A DNA stretch of 64,000 bases from Antedon mediterranea (GCF_964355755.1 NC_092677.1:26754101-26818100), one strand, 5' to 3'. Shown: positions 24,131-38,281, numbered from the stretch's first letter. Program-made: numbers and translations. The notes: generated by a model not told the origin, from the letters alone.

Positions 24131-27100
24131 TCATTGTCTTCCAAAATCACGAGGTTTAAAGATCAACAAGACTGCCGCCATTGACTGTACAACAGCTACA
24201 ACAATAAACGGCTGGCGATAACTGTCGTAGTACGAATGTAGCATGCCTACAAAATAACAAAACATTTGAATAATAAAGACGCTCTCAAGAAAAATTGATT
24301 TTAAAATAGAGAAAAAAATATTTCTACTTAAAGTTACAACGCTTTCACAGACGACGCTTGTCTGTATATAATAAACTCTGTTAAAAGAAATCACTGTGCT
24401 TACATCGATGTTACATCGACCGCGACACAAAAACGCTTTTCACGTTTGTACCAAGGTAACAATTTCTTACAACATGCTACATTTTTTAGGAATCGAGTAT
24501 TATTTATATATACGTTTTTATATAAATCAAAAAGAATCTTCTTACCCATTGAAGTTCCTCCTAAAAGAGCGCCCACACCTCTTGCTAGGTTCAACCATCC
24601 AAACGCAACGTGAATTTTCTCAATTCCAACAAAATCCCGAACTAAAACGGGCGCCAGTGGCATCTTGATACCAGTGGCAACACCGTATATTACAGAAAAT
24701 GTAACAATGCTATACATATTCTGAAACAATGGGTCCATTATTAGAGCCAATGCGGCGAGTACGTTGGCAAACAGCCAAGTATTATATGTTGAGAGTAATT
24801 TCCAATGGAGGATACCAATTTGTGACAGTCTGCCAACAACCGAGCCAATACCAGCAAAGGTAAGAATCAAGGCCGATATCTCATCTGGAATGTCTAATTC
24901 TTCAGCTTGTGGAATTACAAAAATCAGCCATGAGTCATAAGAAAATCCATTCAAAAATATAATTACCATTATAAGATCAAACATTAAGTTATCTCGAAAT
25001 AACTCCAGGCCGCAATACGAGGCAGTATCTTTTAACTTTTTCCAAATGCGGTTTTCTTGGTGGTTTCCATTTGGTTCAATATCTGTATTTGCGCAATGGT
25101 CTGTTTCCAGTAGTTCATACTCATTACTGTTATACTGGTTTACTTCAAGATCTCTTAGAAGGAAAACGGGTTTCATCAAGGTTCCCCCGACGACTAGATT
25201 GAGAACCATTCCACACCACAGCAGTATGGTTCGTCTCCATCCATACGCCTCCATCAAACTCTGAAAAAAAAACAGCGGGAGTTTATTAGTCTGTTTTACG
25301 GTTCATTGATATAACAATTCTATGTTTGATATTTGTATTTTTAACAAAAAAACAATTTTTGTAAAAGAGAATTTTTTTTAACAACTTCCTGCAAATTCTA
25401 CATTTTAGTGACAGAAAGTTGCCGATTACAATTAGTGAGCTTTCGATTTCAGACGACCTTTGAACTCTAACCACGCCAATGTGCATGCGCATGCATGCGC
25501 AGACATCAGGACGCTTTTTTCCAGTAAATCTTTTAGAAGGTTTTGGCGGATTCTAGATCCAGACGCTAATAAAAATCGAAAGCTCATATATTTTGATGTT
25601 TTGTCAACCCAAAATAATTTATACAATTCTCAACCAAGGTAAAGTATTGAAAGGGAAATTTTTTAAATATATTTTTAAAACTTATTAATAAAATTATTAA
25701 GTTCTATCAAAGTAATTTAATTTTCAAATTAAACTGTATTATGTTCTTACCTCACCCATGATTGGACAGATTAGAAAACTGATGGGTCCACCAAGAAAAA
25801 TCAATCCATTTGCAATGATAAACTTTTTTTCAAAATACCGACTGACAATAACGACACTTGCGGTGTAGGCAAGTCCCAGTCCTACGCCTGAAAAAAAAAT
25901 AACAATAAAATAGTGGATTTACAGGATTTCCTACACACAAAGCATTGCTTACATAAGCCATGGATGAATTATTTTTTCTAAATTAAACTACTAAACGTAT
26001 TAAGCTCTATACATTCGAGAGGTTTCGCAATCTTACGAATACGATAACGAAAACGGATACGTCACGCACACGTATTCGTTTTCGTAAGCCATAAAAAAAT
26101 CTGTTTCGCATGGCAACGAAATATTGAGGCGCGTCCAAAATATGACTGCGGTAAATTTGAGCGAAGCGCAGGTACGTGTTGCTTGGTGCTTGGCTGCCTA
26201 GGCCTAGCGTAACATCAAAGCGAGTGAGGACTTTAAAAACTGCTATTTATCAAAATTTACTTGGCATTTTAGTAATTACTTTAGTAAATTACTTTCAATA
26301 AATCTATAATTATATTATAATCATGAATCATTCCTGATTCAAATGCAAAATGTGCAAAATAGATCAAAAACTATACTCGTTTTGTAGTTACGAATATGAC
26401 TGGTGATATTCGTCAACACGAATACCCTTTACGAATATGAAATGGGGATCAGCTCAAAAGTTTCACAAATGTATGACGTATCCGTTTTCGTTATCGTATT
26501 CGTAAGGTTGCGAAACCTCCCTAATCAAACTAGTTTAACAAAAAAAAGTGTAATGTGGCCAAATATGGTAGGGATATTCCCAAATATGGTAGTTATATGA
26601 CATCATCATGTCCATATATGGGCACATCATCAAGTTTGATGTAGAGAGTAGAGAGGTCACTTTAAAACCATGCTAGTAAAACGGTGGAGTTAAATAGTTT
26701 ACATCTAAAAAGGCTTAACAACGTAAGAACAACCGGTACATACAGATTATAGTATTAAAAAGAAAATATTTTATTTCTAAAAAAAACTCGAATGTTTGTG
26801 TGAGTTAAAATAAATGAAAGTTTTTGCTCGACGGGTCTGTTTTTTGGTCGATTCTATAAAGAAAACACATTCAGATTCAGCATAAGAGTTTACGGTGGTC
26901 ATCTGGTGTAGATGGGTGTGTCATGAATGCATACGTACCTGGCAGAAGGCCTAGACCTATACCAAGCCATAGTTCATTCGTCGTGGAAAAAGCAATTCCC
27001 AGTCCCAGGCAAGCGAGTATTCCTCCAAGCATACAGGTCAACCGACTACCAACCTTTTTACATAATATACCCGAAATTGGACCTAAAATGGAAGAAAAGA

Positions 27101-27512
27101 TCAGAATAATTATAAATAAAAGATGATAATAATCACAATCATTAATAATCATTAATGTTACTAATGTAGGCCTACAAAATGTACGTTACTCTAAAACATA
27201 AGATTCACTGTTCGAACACAATATTACAATCTTGTACTATCCCTTCCTTGTTTAGCCTAATGAAGTTAGCAAATAAGAACAGAACTTACCTGTTGTCAGA
27301 AGTAGTGTAATAGGTAGTGATACAATGAGTCCAATTGGTCCAGTAGTGCTTTCAAAGTCGTCGACGATCGGCTCGATGAATAAGCCTAAATTCCTAGGGA
27401 ACCCAAATGCTATAAACATGCAAACAAATGATCCTATAACCACGACCCATCCCCAGTCACCGTCCGGTGGGGCCGTGTACGTAGGACGTCGACGACTTGT
27501 ACCTCCTGCCAT
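24131..27512 (-). CDS. Monocarboxylate-transporter-like protein (SLC16, MFS)
   Basis: Predicted plasma-membrane carrier of the major facilitator superfamily; SLC16 members move lactate, pyruvate or other small acids, often with protons, but some carry thyroid hormone, aromatic amino acids or creatine. Exons in transcript order: 27512-27290, 27082-26939, 25887-25751, 25260-24546, 24246-24131; phases close to 444 aa. The first-helix signature PPDGDWGWVVVIGSFV and the helix 4-5 signature YFEKKFIIANGLIFLGGPIS are both clear. A charged loop of about 60 residues (LEVNQYNSNEYELL through GNHQENRIWKKLK) separates helices 6 and 7. The second half contains SVVGRLSQ and KMPLAPVLVRDFVG. The C-tail is short, ending PRDFGRQ. 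Substrate cannot be told from sequence. The start is the only Met before the signature. Confidence 0.93.
26018..26521. mobile_element. Non-autonomous DNA transposon in the SLC16-like gene intron 2
   Basis: Left end gaggtttcgcaatcttacga then atacgataacgaaaacggat. The right end is its inverse, finishing ttacgaa..tgcgaaacctcc-type sequence at 26470-26521. About 45 bp of terminal inverted repeat flank roughly 410 bp without a frame. Confidence 0.85.
26524..26655. mobile_element. MITE of the CArG family next to the previous element
   Basis: Interior words ggccaaatatggtagggata, tgacatcatcatgtccatat and gggcacatcatcaagtttga are intact. The left terminus abuts the 26018-26521 element, so one probably inserted beside or into the other. 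Confidence 0.75.
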
Positions 27513-28228
27513 TTCATCAACGAGTTACTAACTTTCCATTAGTCACAAATCCTAACTTTTCACTTATAACCAAAGTTAAATCTCCGATTATGGCGCTACG
27601 GATGATTGCGCACAAAGTATAGTATAAATCTACTCGTGCTAAAATACAGTGTTGCTTTGCCAAACAAAAGAATAACAACAAAAAAGGTATTAGCTTAGAG
27701 AGAAGAAAGTCAAATATTACAAAGTCAATTTAGCAGAGAAACTATGTAGGGTTCAATTCTAGAATCCTAATTCACTTTGGATGATAATCCTGTGTCTCGA
27801 CTCAAACGTCATTCATTATTGTGTATGTATGTGATAAATCCAACTAGCATTAATCCAATAATTCAATTCAAAAACTACTCGACATGTGAAGGTTAACAGT
27901 AAAGTAGATACAAAATAAAGTTTATTACTATTATTATTATTGTTATTATTATTATTATTATTACTGGAATTTAAAGCGGAGATAACGAGGTTAATAAATA
28001 AAGTAAATTAAAATTCATCCACCGAAACGTCGTAATTTTTCAGGCAAAATCGACAGACCACCTATCGTTTGTATAATAAAACAATGCATTACCGTATATT
28101 GTTTCTCTTTTTTTTATTGACTCCCAATTTATTCATTCATTTATTCAATACTATGAGGTCACTGGCCCAAGTACAGAGATCAGATACAGATATATATCCA
28201 ATATTTAGTTGTGGACCATACATAAAAG

Positions 28229-28261
<33 letters not shown>

Positions 28262-28741
28262 TATCCTAATCATCGATTAGAGTATAGATATATACTAGTA
28301 CTACATAAGAATTATTATCGATGGTCATACATTTCACTGGACCAATAGATTATACTGCATATTCCACATCATGTTTTCTCATCTGTTATTTCAATGTTTA
28401 TTATGTTATTTGTTTTATGATTTCCATATCTTGATGAATTAAAATAAAGATATAAAATAAATTAAATAGGGAAATAGGCTTTAAAAATAATTGGGTTTAA
28501 AGTCTGTCAAACAGGACCTATTAACAAACCGGATATTCTCTCCATTGCGATATCTTTATAACTCGATTCGCTAAGGTGTTTGTATAAAAGCAGTACAAAA
28601 AGAGACAATTAATCTTCTATTTTAGATTTTGCCATTGTTTTGTCTTGGTTGCATTCAGTTTTTTTTATAATGATGGTTAGCTATCGTTATTGAGGTACAC
28701 GGTGGTCAATACAAAGGAATAGCTTCTATAATAGCTTCTTT

Positions 28742-28985
28742 TGACTATGTCCTTTAAAGCTAGATACAGATCTCATTTCTTTTCATAACATTTAACTTCC
28801 AGTTTATATTTTTTATTGTTATTATTATTTTTAATTGTATAAGTAATTTTAAATTTAAAAATTCAAAAATTTAAAAATTTGTATCCGTTTTTGTCGACAG
28901 GACCACAATGTAAAACAAGTATATTTCTACTTGATTGTGTATAATCCTGTATAAATATGTTGTTAAAATAAATAAATAAATAATC
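28742..28985 (+). mobile_element. 3' end of a CR1/L2-like LINE
   Basis: Begins tgtcctttaaagctagatac, the same C-terminal SFKARY..SHFFS coding end as the element at 16182-17230. It continues with the shared 3' UTR words caggaccacaatgtaaaaca and tcctgtataaatat, then ends in an AAAT repeat. Confidence 0.8.
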
Positions 28986-30045
28986 ATAGTATTGAAACTT
29001 GAAATCAGCAATCTTTTTTTTATATTGAGAATTCCTAACGCCTTTAACAGATAGTTGCCATCATCCATCATTATAAAGACTAAACAAAGACTTTGTTGAA
29101 AAAAAACTTTATAAAAACAGTTAAGATAATGTATATTTAAATTCACTGAAAAATATTAAATGGAGCCGCCTATCAAGTTATGTTTAACTATTGGTGGCGC
29201 AGTCATTGGCTCTGACGTTAGAGTTGTGTTGGAGTCAAATATCTTACAGCCAATGTAAACATTTTGTTTTTAAAATTCTAAATTATATTATAGAAAAGTA
29301 AAATAACTAATGGAATTAATATTACTACTGACGGCAGCAGTCTTTATAAGAACAATTCAGAATGCCAATTGTCGTATTCGATTAGGACGTTTACCGTTGA
29401 GTAGGCCTATAGTTTTTCCCGTTAAGTAGGCCTACTAATTTAACGGAGTATTTTTAGCGTGCGTAAGTAAGTAGTAAGTTTTCTATTCGAATGATTTTCT
29501 TTTGAGCACAATCCGTTTACAATTTACAATTCGAATACAAAAGTACTCAACGAATCTTTATGTTGGCAACGAACCCAAACGAAAAGTAAGATGTGTCAAA
29601 ATTAGCGCCCTCTATTTTGCGACACAGCTCGTAAGTGTACGAATGAAAATTAGTATTGGCATTTGAAAAGCGATTAGGCCCAGTAAGATGAACCCGTCAC
29701 CACAGCATACATACAGAGGGCATGCTAAAGCCTGTGTGGTCGCAGCGGTTTGTGTAGGCTTACAGGACGATTGTCCTAATGTTCTAAGTAAATCTAATCA
29801 GGTCGTCCAGACTTAGCTGCATGCTCGGCCTTGCTCACTAGGCTTGTCGTGCGGCGCAATTAATTAAATATCTCAGCTAGAATAGTTGTGATTTAGGCTC
29901 CTGTTGATAGGTAGATGTTATAATTGTAAAAAGAATAAGGAGAAAAATTATCGTTTGTCTGTGAATTGTTATTACCACAGTTTAATGAAAGAATAGAGAT
30001 GTTGCTTCTAAACAAATTATCATGGCGGGAAGTGAAGAGACTCAA

Positions 30046-30195
30046 TGCGTTTGGTTCTTACTTTGAAACGCAACGCAAGGGCGTACGTGTAACGCAAATG
30101 AGTTGACCAATCACAATCGACGGTTCGGGTGATCCATTGTGTCGTGATTGGTCCGAATTACCTGCGTTGAGCTTGCGTTGGGTCCTAGAACTACC
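30046..30195. mobile_element. MITE, CGCAACGCAAGGACGT family
   Basis: Contains aacgcaacgcaagggcgtac, gttgaccaatcacaatcgac, its partner gtcgtgattggtcc, and gagcttgcgttgggtcctag. Confidence 0.8.
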
Positions 30196-30827
30196 TAAAA
30201 TTAAATTACAATTTTCATAAAATGTTGTTAAAATACGATAAATTTGGTTATTGATAAAATTGATAGAGAATTATATTTTGATTGTTGGTTTTACACAATA
30301 AACTAAACTATAATATGTATAAGAGTAGATTCTAAATCACTTGCTATGCATTTAGGCCTAGGTAAGGAACGTTCCTCGACTGAGATGAAATGTAAAAACC
30401 CCCTTCCCGATTTCTCGTTAACACATTATTATTTTACATTATTTTGCCGAGGAAAGCTAAAATAACTGATATCGGCCCGGTAATTAAACACATTTAAAGT
30501 ACGTGTAACTGCACTTAACATGTTTTTCTACCCGTCTTATACCACCGTGATCTTAAAGACTGTATCTTTGCATACCGCCATGAAGCACTTCAGATACCTC
30601 GGCGATCTTTACAGTATTTGTGTTCAATTTCATGTAGCAATTGACGATTGTTATGACAAGGTAGTGAATGGTTTATCAGCTGTTATGTAGCAGTGGACTC
30701 GGTATCAATATTCATAGTTCTGTTGACATGAATTCTTCGCGTATGTTATATCATGAATATATGTATAATTTAAAAATGAATTTGGTCATTCTATTCTATG
30801 AAAATAGCACGTGACTGGCGGCAATAT

Positions 30828-31015
30828 TTATTTCGTGACGTACACCGTCAATACGCGTGCGTCCGTTTATTTCGTGACGTACAGACACTTCGATACGCGC
30901 ACATCCATTTAATTCGTGACGACGTCGCGTACAGACACTTCGATACGCGCGCGCCCGTTTATTTCGTGACGTACAGACACTTCAATACGCGCGCGTCCGT
31001 TTATTTTGTGACGTT
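30828..31015. repeat. CpG-rich tandem repeat, about 4.5 copies
   Basis: Units of roughly 42-48 bp built from tttatttcgtgacgtacaga and cacttcgatacgcgcgcg. Each has a GTGACGT half CRE. It stands out against the AT-rich surroundings by its CpG density. Confidence 0.8.
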
Positions 31016-32427
31016 TATTTTCCATTGCAAGTTTACAACATGCACTGAAAACTCGAAATAATGACAGAATATTTCTGTAACTACTTATTTATTATTGTAA
31101 TATTGAAATATAGATGTTTGGAATGATGTTACAAGATCTAATTAAGTTTTAAAATATTTGAAAATGTCGAAAACATATTCTTACCATCCGCATGACGTAT
31201 ACACGGACTTCTAACGCATAATTAAGTAGATCTCTTTTCTATTAAAAAAATGTCCAATTAGCGACTATTTCCAATTAAAATCTACATTTTTACTGAGTTT
31301 CAAATGAATACCAGTTGTAAGTACGTACTGGCTCTAATTAAACGAATTATGATTACTGATCAAAAGTGATAAACCAATCAAAACGTTTCGTTCCAAATAC
31401 AAATCACAGCCAATCACTGGAATGTACTGACTATAAGGAGAATATGAATAAAAATAAATGAAATGGATAAAACATGGGCTCTAATTGCTTCCGAGTGCGC
31501 AATTTGACTAAAAGATACAGAATATTTCCCTCGGGCTGGCCAACACAACTCAATGAATCTGGTACATTTATACTCGTGCCGAAATAAACATATTAGTGAA
31601 TGCTCCCGTGGATACAGTACGTGATTTCTGCAAGTTAAACTTGACAATGACCGTTTCAAAGTAGGCCGCTTTGTTATTTTCGCTACTATTTCCTTCAGGC
31701 CAGCCTACGAAATACAGGTGCAGAATAACGTTTCCGATCAAGGAAAACAATACAGGATCTATTATGGTTTAAAGTATAAGATATTTTTATCTTATTTTCC
31801 TTATGGCAGTTCTGATTTCTGCTTAAAGAGTGTTTACAAAAGTAGTGTTAAATGCACTGTAATAATACATTACCGTACTATAATCGTCTGAATGCTCGGG
31901 TTAAATTCGTGTTAACAGTGTTAGAAATCGGAAACATATTACAGAGTAGTATCAGATATTTGATTATAATCAGAGTTAACATTCCAGTTATCTGCTATTG
32001 AAAGTAAACACGACGGTAGTCCTACAATCCAATGAAGGATTGGATAAAGAAATTGCAAATAATGGGTGTAATTGTTTTAAGCCGCTTAATTCTGCCATAA
32101 TTTAAAAAAAAAACAAGTGCGGACATAAAAGAACAAAAACGTATACTGAATTCTTCGATGTGAACAAAACTACTCATTTTAATTACAATTGATGACCATA
32201 CTATGCAATATTTAACCCTATTAAGTATCTCTTTAAGATCTCCGTGATAGATTACTTGGGAAACCACCTCCCCTCGGCATGGGTGAAGTTTAACAAAAGT
32301 CGCCGACCTAACAATAAAATCATTCATCTAGATTATTCTAATACACTTTGCAGTGCAAATCAATATTGTAGCTCATCGTCAAAACTCAAAATCTTCGTCG
32401 TTAACGCAACGCGTCAGCTTTATCACT

Positions 32428-32607
32428 TAAGCTTGGTTCCCACTAGAACATAACGCAAGGACGTAAACGCAACGCAAGCGTTTTAACCAATGACAAGCGA
32501 AGTTATAGACAGCAATCACAAGCGAATAAGCCATCGCTTGTGATTGGTCAATTCACTTGCGTTGCGTTACGTCCTTGTGTTGCGTCGCTAGTGGGAACCA
32601 CGCTTTA
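32428..32607. mobile_element. MITE, CGCAACGCAAGGACGT family, full length
   Basis: Opens taagcttggttcccactaga and closes gctagtgggaaccacgct, with aaccaatgacaagcg and cgcttgtgattggtcaat inside. Confidence 0.88.
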
Positions 32608-32750
32608 GACGCAACGTAAGAACGTACATGCAGAAAATGTGACCAATCACAAGCGATGGATTATCAAGTAATTTGTGATTGGTCAATTCGCTTGCGTTTC
32701 GTGTACGTTCTTGAGTTAAGTTCTAGTAAGAACCAAACTTTAAGCAACAA
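32608..32750. mobile_element. Second MITE of the same family, directly adjoining
   Basis: Starts tagacgcaacgtaagaacgt, has tgaccaatcacaagcgatgg and ttgtgattggtcaattcgct, and ends agtaagaaccaaacttta. It shares its left end with the right end of the 32428-32607 copy. Confidence 0.8.
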
Positions 32751-32837
32751 GAGAAACAGTTTATAAACCCGAGATTTTGTGCGCGTGCGTAAAAAGTGTC
32801 GTCAACTAAAAGCATTTTAAAGGGTAAAGGAATAGTT

Positions 32838-33083
32838 AAAGATGTATTATCTCACAAAAAAAAACATGAAAATGAAGATTAATAAAATAAGCCTTTAAAA
32901 TAAGACAAAAGAAACGTTTAATTTTAACCAAAAACCAATATTTTTGGCTTTAAATTACATTTTTTTTCCAGGTAAATACTTGTTTTTCCGATCCACTTTT
33001 TGGTCAAAGTGAATAACTATTATGTGACATTAAAATAGGATTTCAAAAAATATATATTTTTAGGGGGACAATACATCTTTAAG
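32838..33083. mobile_element. Small inverted-repeat element, AAAGATGTATTGTCC family
   Basis: Opens aaagatgtattatctc and closes gggggacaatacatcttta. The interior has ccaaaaaccaatatttttgg and ttggtcaaagtgaataacta, as in the copies at 18578-18917 and 50457-50984. Confidence 0.75.
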
Positions 33084-34041
33084 GAAAAAAATATGTAACA
33101 CTATTTTAAAGAAATGTGTATAAAAACTGTATGTACCGATTGATTTTTATATTAAACACACAATGCGAAAGACGTTGGGTAAAAGGCTACAAAATTAACA
33201 TATAAAATCTATTTTGGTACTACGTTAAGAAACTAATGTAAGTCAGAAAATTTAACAATGATAAATGTTAAATTAGAAACTATGATTATGTAGGATGAGC
33301 GAATGTTGAGAGTATAATTGAGAGATGAACAAGGAGGTCAGCAGCAAGTCAGTTCCAATTACCTTCTGATCAAGATCTCAACTGCACCAACAAACCAAAC
33401 TCTACCAGAATCTAACTAATTGTTATTTTAAAATTATCTTGAAATTGGACTGAACTTCATTAGAAATTGTAATGATAGCTTGTTTCATATCACACAAAAT
33501 TGTTTCATAGTTTAAGACAAAGACTTGACCCGCATGGCATCTATAATAATTTAAGTTAATGTGAATTTTATTAATGATTGGCTTTAAAAATGGTAGGATA
33601 GTGGATGCCAAAATGTTAGATGTGTAAGGTAGTTATATTAAAATTTGAATTAAGCAATAAATCATTATGAAATTTTAAATATCACTATTTTTAATAAACT
33701 TATGAAACACGCCGAATGTCAATTATGTAAAAAACGCAAAGAAGTTTTCTCTCCAAACAGGACAGTAAATCTATTGAAGCTAAAATGACGTTAATTCACA
33801 AAGAAAATAACATATTAAAAACAAAAGATTTAATAATCAAATCCTCATCAGAATAAGTTTATTTACAGAACGGAGAAAAAAGGTTAATATACTAAATACG
33901 CAAATAATTTATTTGGACTTTGTACAATTAATAGACGTGACGTTATCTATTTTGAAATTGTATAAGCCTATCATGATGAATAAGAAGAATAAAAGAGTCT
34001 TTTTCAAACTAAAACTAAACGCCTCACAATATTAACAAATA

Positions 34042-34200
34042 ATGCGCGACGCATGGTGGGAAGGCTTTGGGAGCAAACGTCACGACGCGTACATACGTGA
34101 TTTGTTGTTTGTCGTGACGTTTGCTAATAAACCCTTCCCATCATGCATTGTGCAATGACGTTCCTCGCGAAATCAAGCTATTTGCGATAAACCTTATTGA
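34042..34200. mobile_element. MITE ending in tttgcgataaacctt, left end lost
   Basis: Matches 60881-61039: shared words gggaaggctttgggagc, cgtgacgtttgct, cattgtgcaatgacgttcct and tatttgcgataaaccttatt. Confidence 0.75.
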
Positions 34201-36934
34201 AACAAAGATTTTTTTTTTTTGCTGCTGAACCATTCTGGAAAGTTTCAAAATTCACCAGACGTGACCTCTGAACTATAATGTTATGACATGTTATGAGCAA
34301 TTATTGGACGTATCTGGTTACCAATCAACGACCAAATTCCAGCAGGCGTTATCTCTCTTATTATATCTTAAATAATCTTACTAGATTGGTTATCAAGAGG
34401 TCGATTTCAGTGAATTATTTTAGATCAACTAAGTTAATAATAAGTACTGCTTTCATAACATCAAAAGCTATTATTTTCACCTTCGTTACTTCAGTTCGAA
34501 AGTAATGTTTAATCATTAGATTTATCTGTAGATAACACATGTGATTTCGTGAACGAGGTTAAAATAATTTGAAATGAAATTAGGAATATGATTATGCCTT
34601 TATTAGATACTATTTGCGCGGCCACGTAAGTTAATCGTGTTTAAGAATGTAAACCCAAGTACATTTGGCCAAGCGATCGATAGTTATTTTTTTTCTCACG
34701 CACGAAATAATGATTTAATCGATACATTCGAGAAAAATAAATGATATTTTGAAGATATAAAATTGTAAATAAATCGTTAATATTACTTTATTTTTATGTG
34801 AGCAGACCTTTCGTGGTTTTCACGACGCGCGACATACGGATAGGCGTCTATCAAGAAAAGATCACTCTACACATGCTCATAAGATTCTGAGCGTCGAGAA
34901 AAAGAAGTTCGCTAAATATGAGAAGCTTGTTGTTGGATTTTGTTTGTTTTGATCCTGTGCTCTTCCATTTGGAAAATTGGCAAAGATGTTATTATGCACA
35001 TTAATATACACATTTTTTTTGTCAAGAAACCTATCTAAATTTTAGAATAATATAATGTTTCTTAAAATGTACAAGGCCAGATCAGAACATGTTTTTCTTA
35101 CAAATGGTACACAAATAACTGCGTGTACTATGCCACAGATATTTGAATGTACTTTTGTTATAAGTATCATAAAGTTGTCATTCATGTAACTGAACACATG
35201 TCATGCAATTACTGGGTTATCAGGCTTACAATGTTAGGGCCATCGTTATGATTACCAATGAAAACCGATATTCTAAAATTGTTGTTTCAAATCGTCTACA
35301 GAATATTCGATACGTCGCGTATAAAATGATGGAAGACATGGATGACATCACTCAATTCCTTTGTGACGTCTGGACAAAAGGTTAAAATCATATTAGCACA
35401 TCGTTTCCGTTCGCTTATAAGGTTAGGCCTTCGGGGTTCGGAACCGAAGCGATTACAACAACCCCCTCGGATTATCGTAGCGATAAGGTCCCAAAGTCCA
35501 CCTGGGTAGCTCACCAATTACAACGTCTCCTACAGGGCTTGTTGTTTGCATTCTATCAGAGAGTAAGAGGACATTGTTGCACACTGTCTTTAAGTCAACA
35601 CAGACCCACTCCGGGGGACAACTGATCGTTAGGAAGTACAGCTACTGATGTCAAGGCCTACCTTTACCTGTCTTTATGCATTGTCACATGATGAGAAAAT
35701 TGAGTAGAAACAAAATAGTTACTAAATTAGAAGAAGAATTTATCCGAGTGGCCTAATTTTACAGATTCAAATTTCCAAGTTGAAATGCGGGTTAATTTAG
35801 ATGTTTTGCTGTTTGGTGTTAAGTTCGACTTGAGAAAAAAACTTTCGTTCAGCAAGATTAATCGTATGCTCTTGAACTTCAAAAGATCCAATTCTATAAT
35901 TATATTCAAGTACTATTTACGAAAATAGATATTATTTTATTTAATATAAACAAAAAGTACTTTTGAAAGAAAACTAACCAATGGTAATAAAAACAATGAC
36001 TGATTTTTCCCATAATCTTACTATCTTTCTTGTTCAACACAAAATCAGTACATATGTGAAGCTATTAAAAAAGCCTTAAACTAAGAAGTTCAGAAAGGTA
36101 ACGAACACAAAAACTTCGTCTTTGTTTACAAAGACAACGTTTAATTGCTGCAAACTTTAAATGTTCAAGTTTAATTTCAATATTTCTTCAATATAAAATA
36201 ATTACGTTTGGACGGTGAAACTTAACATAGGGTTAAAAAAGGATGTCCAGAAAGGTAACGGACACAAAAACTTCCGTCTGTGTTTACAAAAACAATGTTT
36301 AATTGATGCAAACTGGTGTTCTTCTCACGACAAAAATGTCTGTGATGGGGCGTGCCTTGGGCGAGGTAGAAACAAACAGATTTTTAATGAGAAATAAATG
36401 GTTGATACATAGGATTCACTGATAAGATGATATTTCCAAAGGCGTTGGTGATAATCTATCATATTTTAGCTATTTAGCAACGATATTAATGACTATTGGT
36501 GTACCCATGCCACCGGCGTAGAAAGATAACTCATAAGTAACATCCACTCTAATGAGCAAAGACAGGCGACATGTTGAAAAACACCACCTCATAATTGAAA
36601 GTGTTTGGAAGAAACAAAAATAATATATGTTTTGAAATGTGCAACTAACGTTATTATGAAGGCCAGAATTCCAATTACAGAATATGTTTGTCACTTTCTG
36701 ACGAAGATTGACAATGAGAGAAAACATTTTAGAAAAAATGTTTACAATAGTGTTAGAAATAACAGAATTGTCATGATCATAACCATCATACTTGTAAAGT
36801 TTTAACGATTAAAGACAACGGGGGACTTTTACATTCCAACCACAAAACCCCACGATTTCTATACAAAAGTAAATTCATGAACAATTGTTTTCTTCGATTT
36901 CTGTTCATTAATACTAGAAAACCTGTACTCTTTG

Positions 36935-37115
36935 ATGTATAGTGACCGAGCCTTTGCAATTCCTAAACTTTGGAACATTCTTCCTAATTCTATTCGAGAG
37001 TTACCTTCAATTGAAGTTTACACATTTTGTTGACATTTCTTATTTATTTCAATCTTTTTATTTCTAAACGTTTGGCACAATCTGCTAATTGTTAAAAGCG
37101 CTATATAATATAACA
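36935..37115 (+). mobile_element. 3' end of a non-LTR retrotransposon
   Basis: Translates to YSDRAFAIPKLWNILPNSIR followed by ELPSIE, the typical C-terminal end of an L2/Rex-type RT protein. It is followed by aaaagcgctatataata and a gtcaa repeat. Confidence 0.7.
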
Positions 37116-38267
37116 TCAACAATGTAAAGTCAAGTCAAGTCAAGTATCATTTATTGTCATTTGTTTTAAGAAAAAAAAAACATAGAAATTCTGTTTGCTC
37201 TGTTGGCGGACGGAGTCTGTACAATATCCAACGGACACAACATGTACTCAAAACAAAAACATTACAAAAAGTGTCTACATGATGTTTAAGGCTCTAATAG
37301 CTCATGGAAAGGAACTATTGAGCATATTGCGTGCCGGTAAACTTAAAGATTAAAATATCTCAACTTTGACATAAATAATAGTTATGAGTAAACAAATATC
37401 TACTTTGGTGTTCTTTTAGTCGTACCTAACGAACGTGATTCCTAAAATACACCTGTATTTTGCAGGAATTCTCAAGACCATATGTTCACAGTACACTTCC
37501 TAGTCTGTGAACACGTTCAGGCTTCCAGCTAAGAAAAGTGACACCCCACAACACATTGAAATTCTTAATCTATGATATAATTGCTGGTCGTATTGGAATT
37601 TTTTCAGCCTGAGGGCTTTTAGATTTCGTAACAATTATTAGATTTTACTATTTTTAATAATTATTGTATTTCATACAATTTGTAACAATGTAAATAACAC
37701 TCTGCAAGTTAAAATATATCACAAAGAATAAAACAGAAAGATTTTGAAATGGAATTTAAAAATCTAAAAAACCTGAGAAACGTAGATAAGATAAGAAACG
37801 TAGCAGAGAATGAAACGCTTGTTTGAAATGAGTGAATGAAAGAAAGAAGAGAGGGAACATGTGTGATGAATAAGATAGCGGGTAATGGAACATCATCAAC
37901 GTCTTATGGAAAAGACCAGAATTCAAAATAGACTTTCTTATACGCTTTAGAAAACTTCAAAATTCAGCAAGGTACCGAGATTTATACTCTAAAAAGCCCC
38001 TTTAACATCATTATAAGATCATTTTTTCACCACCAAATAGTTTTATTTTTAGCACTACTTAAATTAGTGTCTGTCCGCTTACTAAACGTACCTGGTTGGT
38101 GGCGCTGTGGATGGTAACTAACTTTTTGGTCCTGCTGTGAACACCTGCATAAACAAGTCATGGCAACCGAACGCGCTATCACGTGGTTACTGTGGTGTAT
38201 TGAAAAGACTGCTACACTCTTAATCAGTCAAAACATTACTGCACTACGACAGAGTCTAACACGTGTC

Positions 38268-38281
38268 TATAAATATATATA
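38268..38281 (+). promoter_or_regulatory. Possible BARX TATA box
   Basis: tataaatatatata lies about 235 bp upstream of the chosen BARX start codon, with CACGTG near 38180. The distance allows a 5' UTR of about 210 nt. Sequence-only inference. Confidence 0.4.

Noticed and set aside
24400-25257. 285-codon minus-strand frame as a stand-alone protein
   Set aside because: It is exon 4 of the SLC16-like gene read through its donor at 24545; the true protein splices to 24246.
30798-31061. 87-codon Arg/His-rich frame
   Set aside because: It is the translation of the CpG-rich tandem repeat and nothing more.
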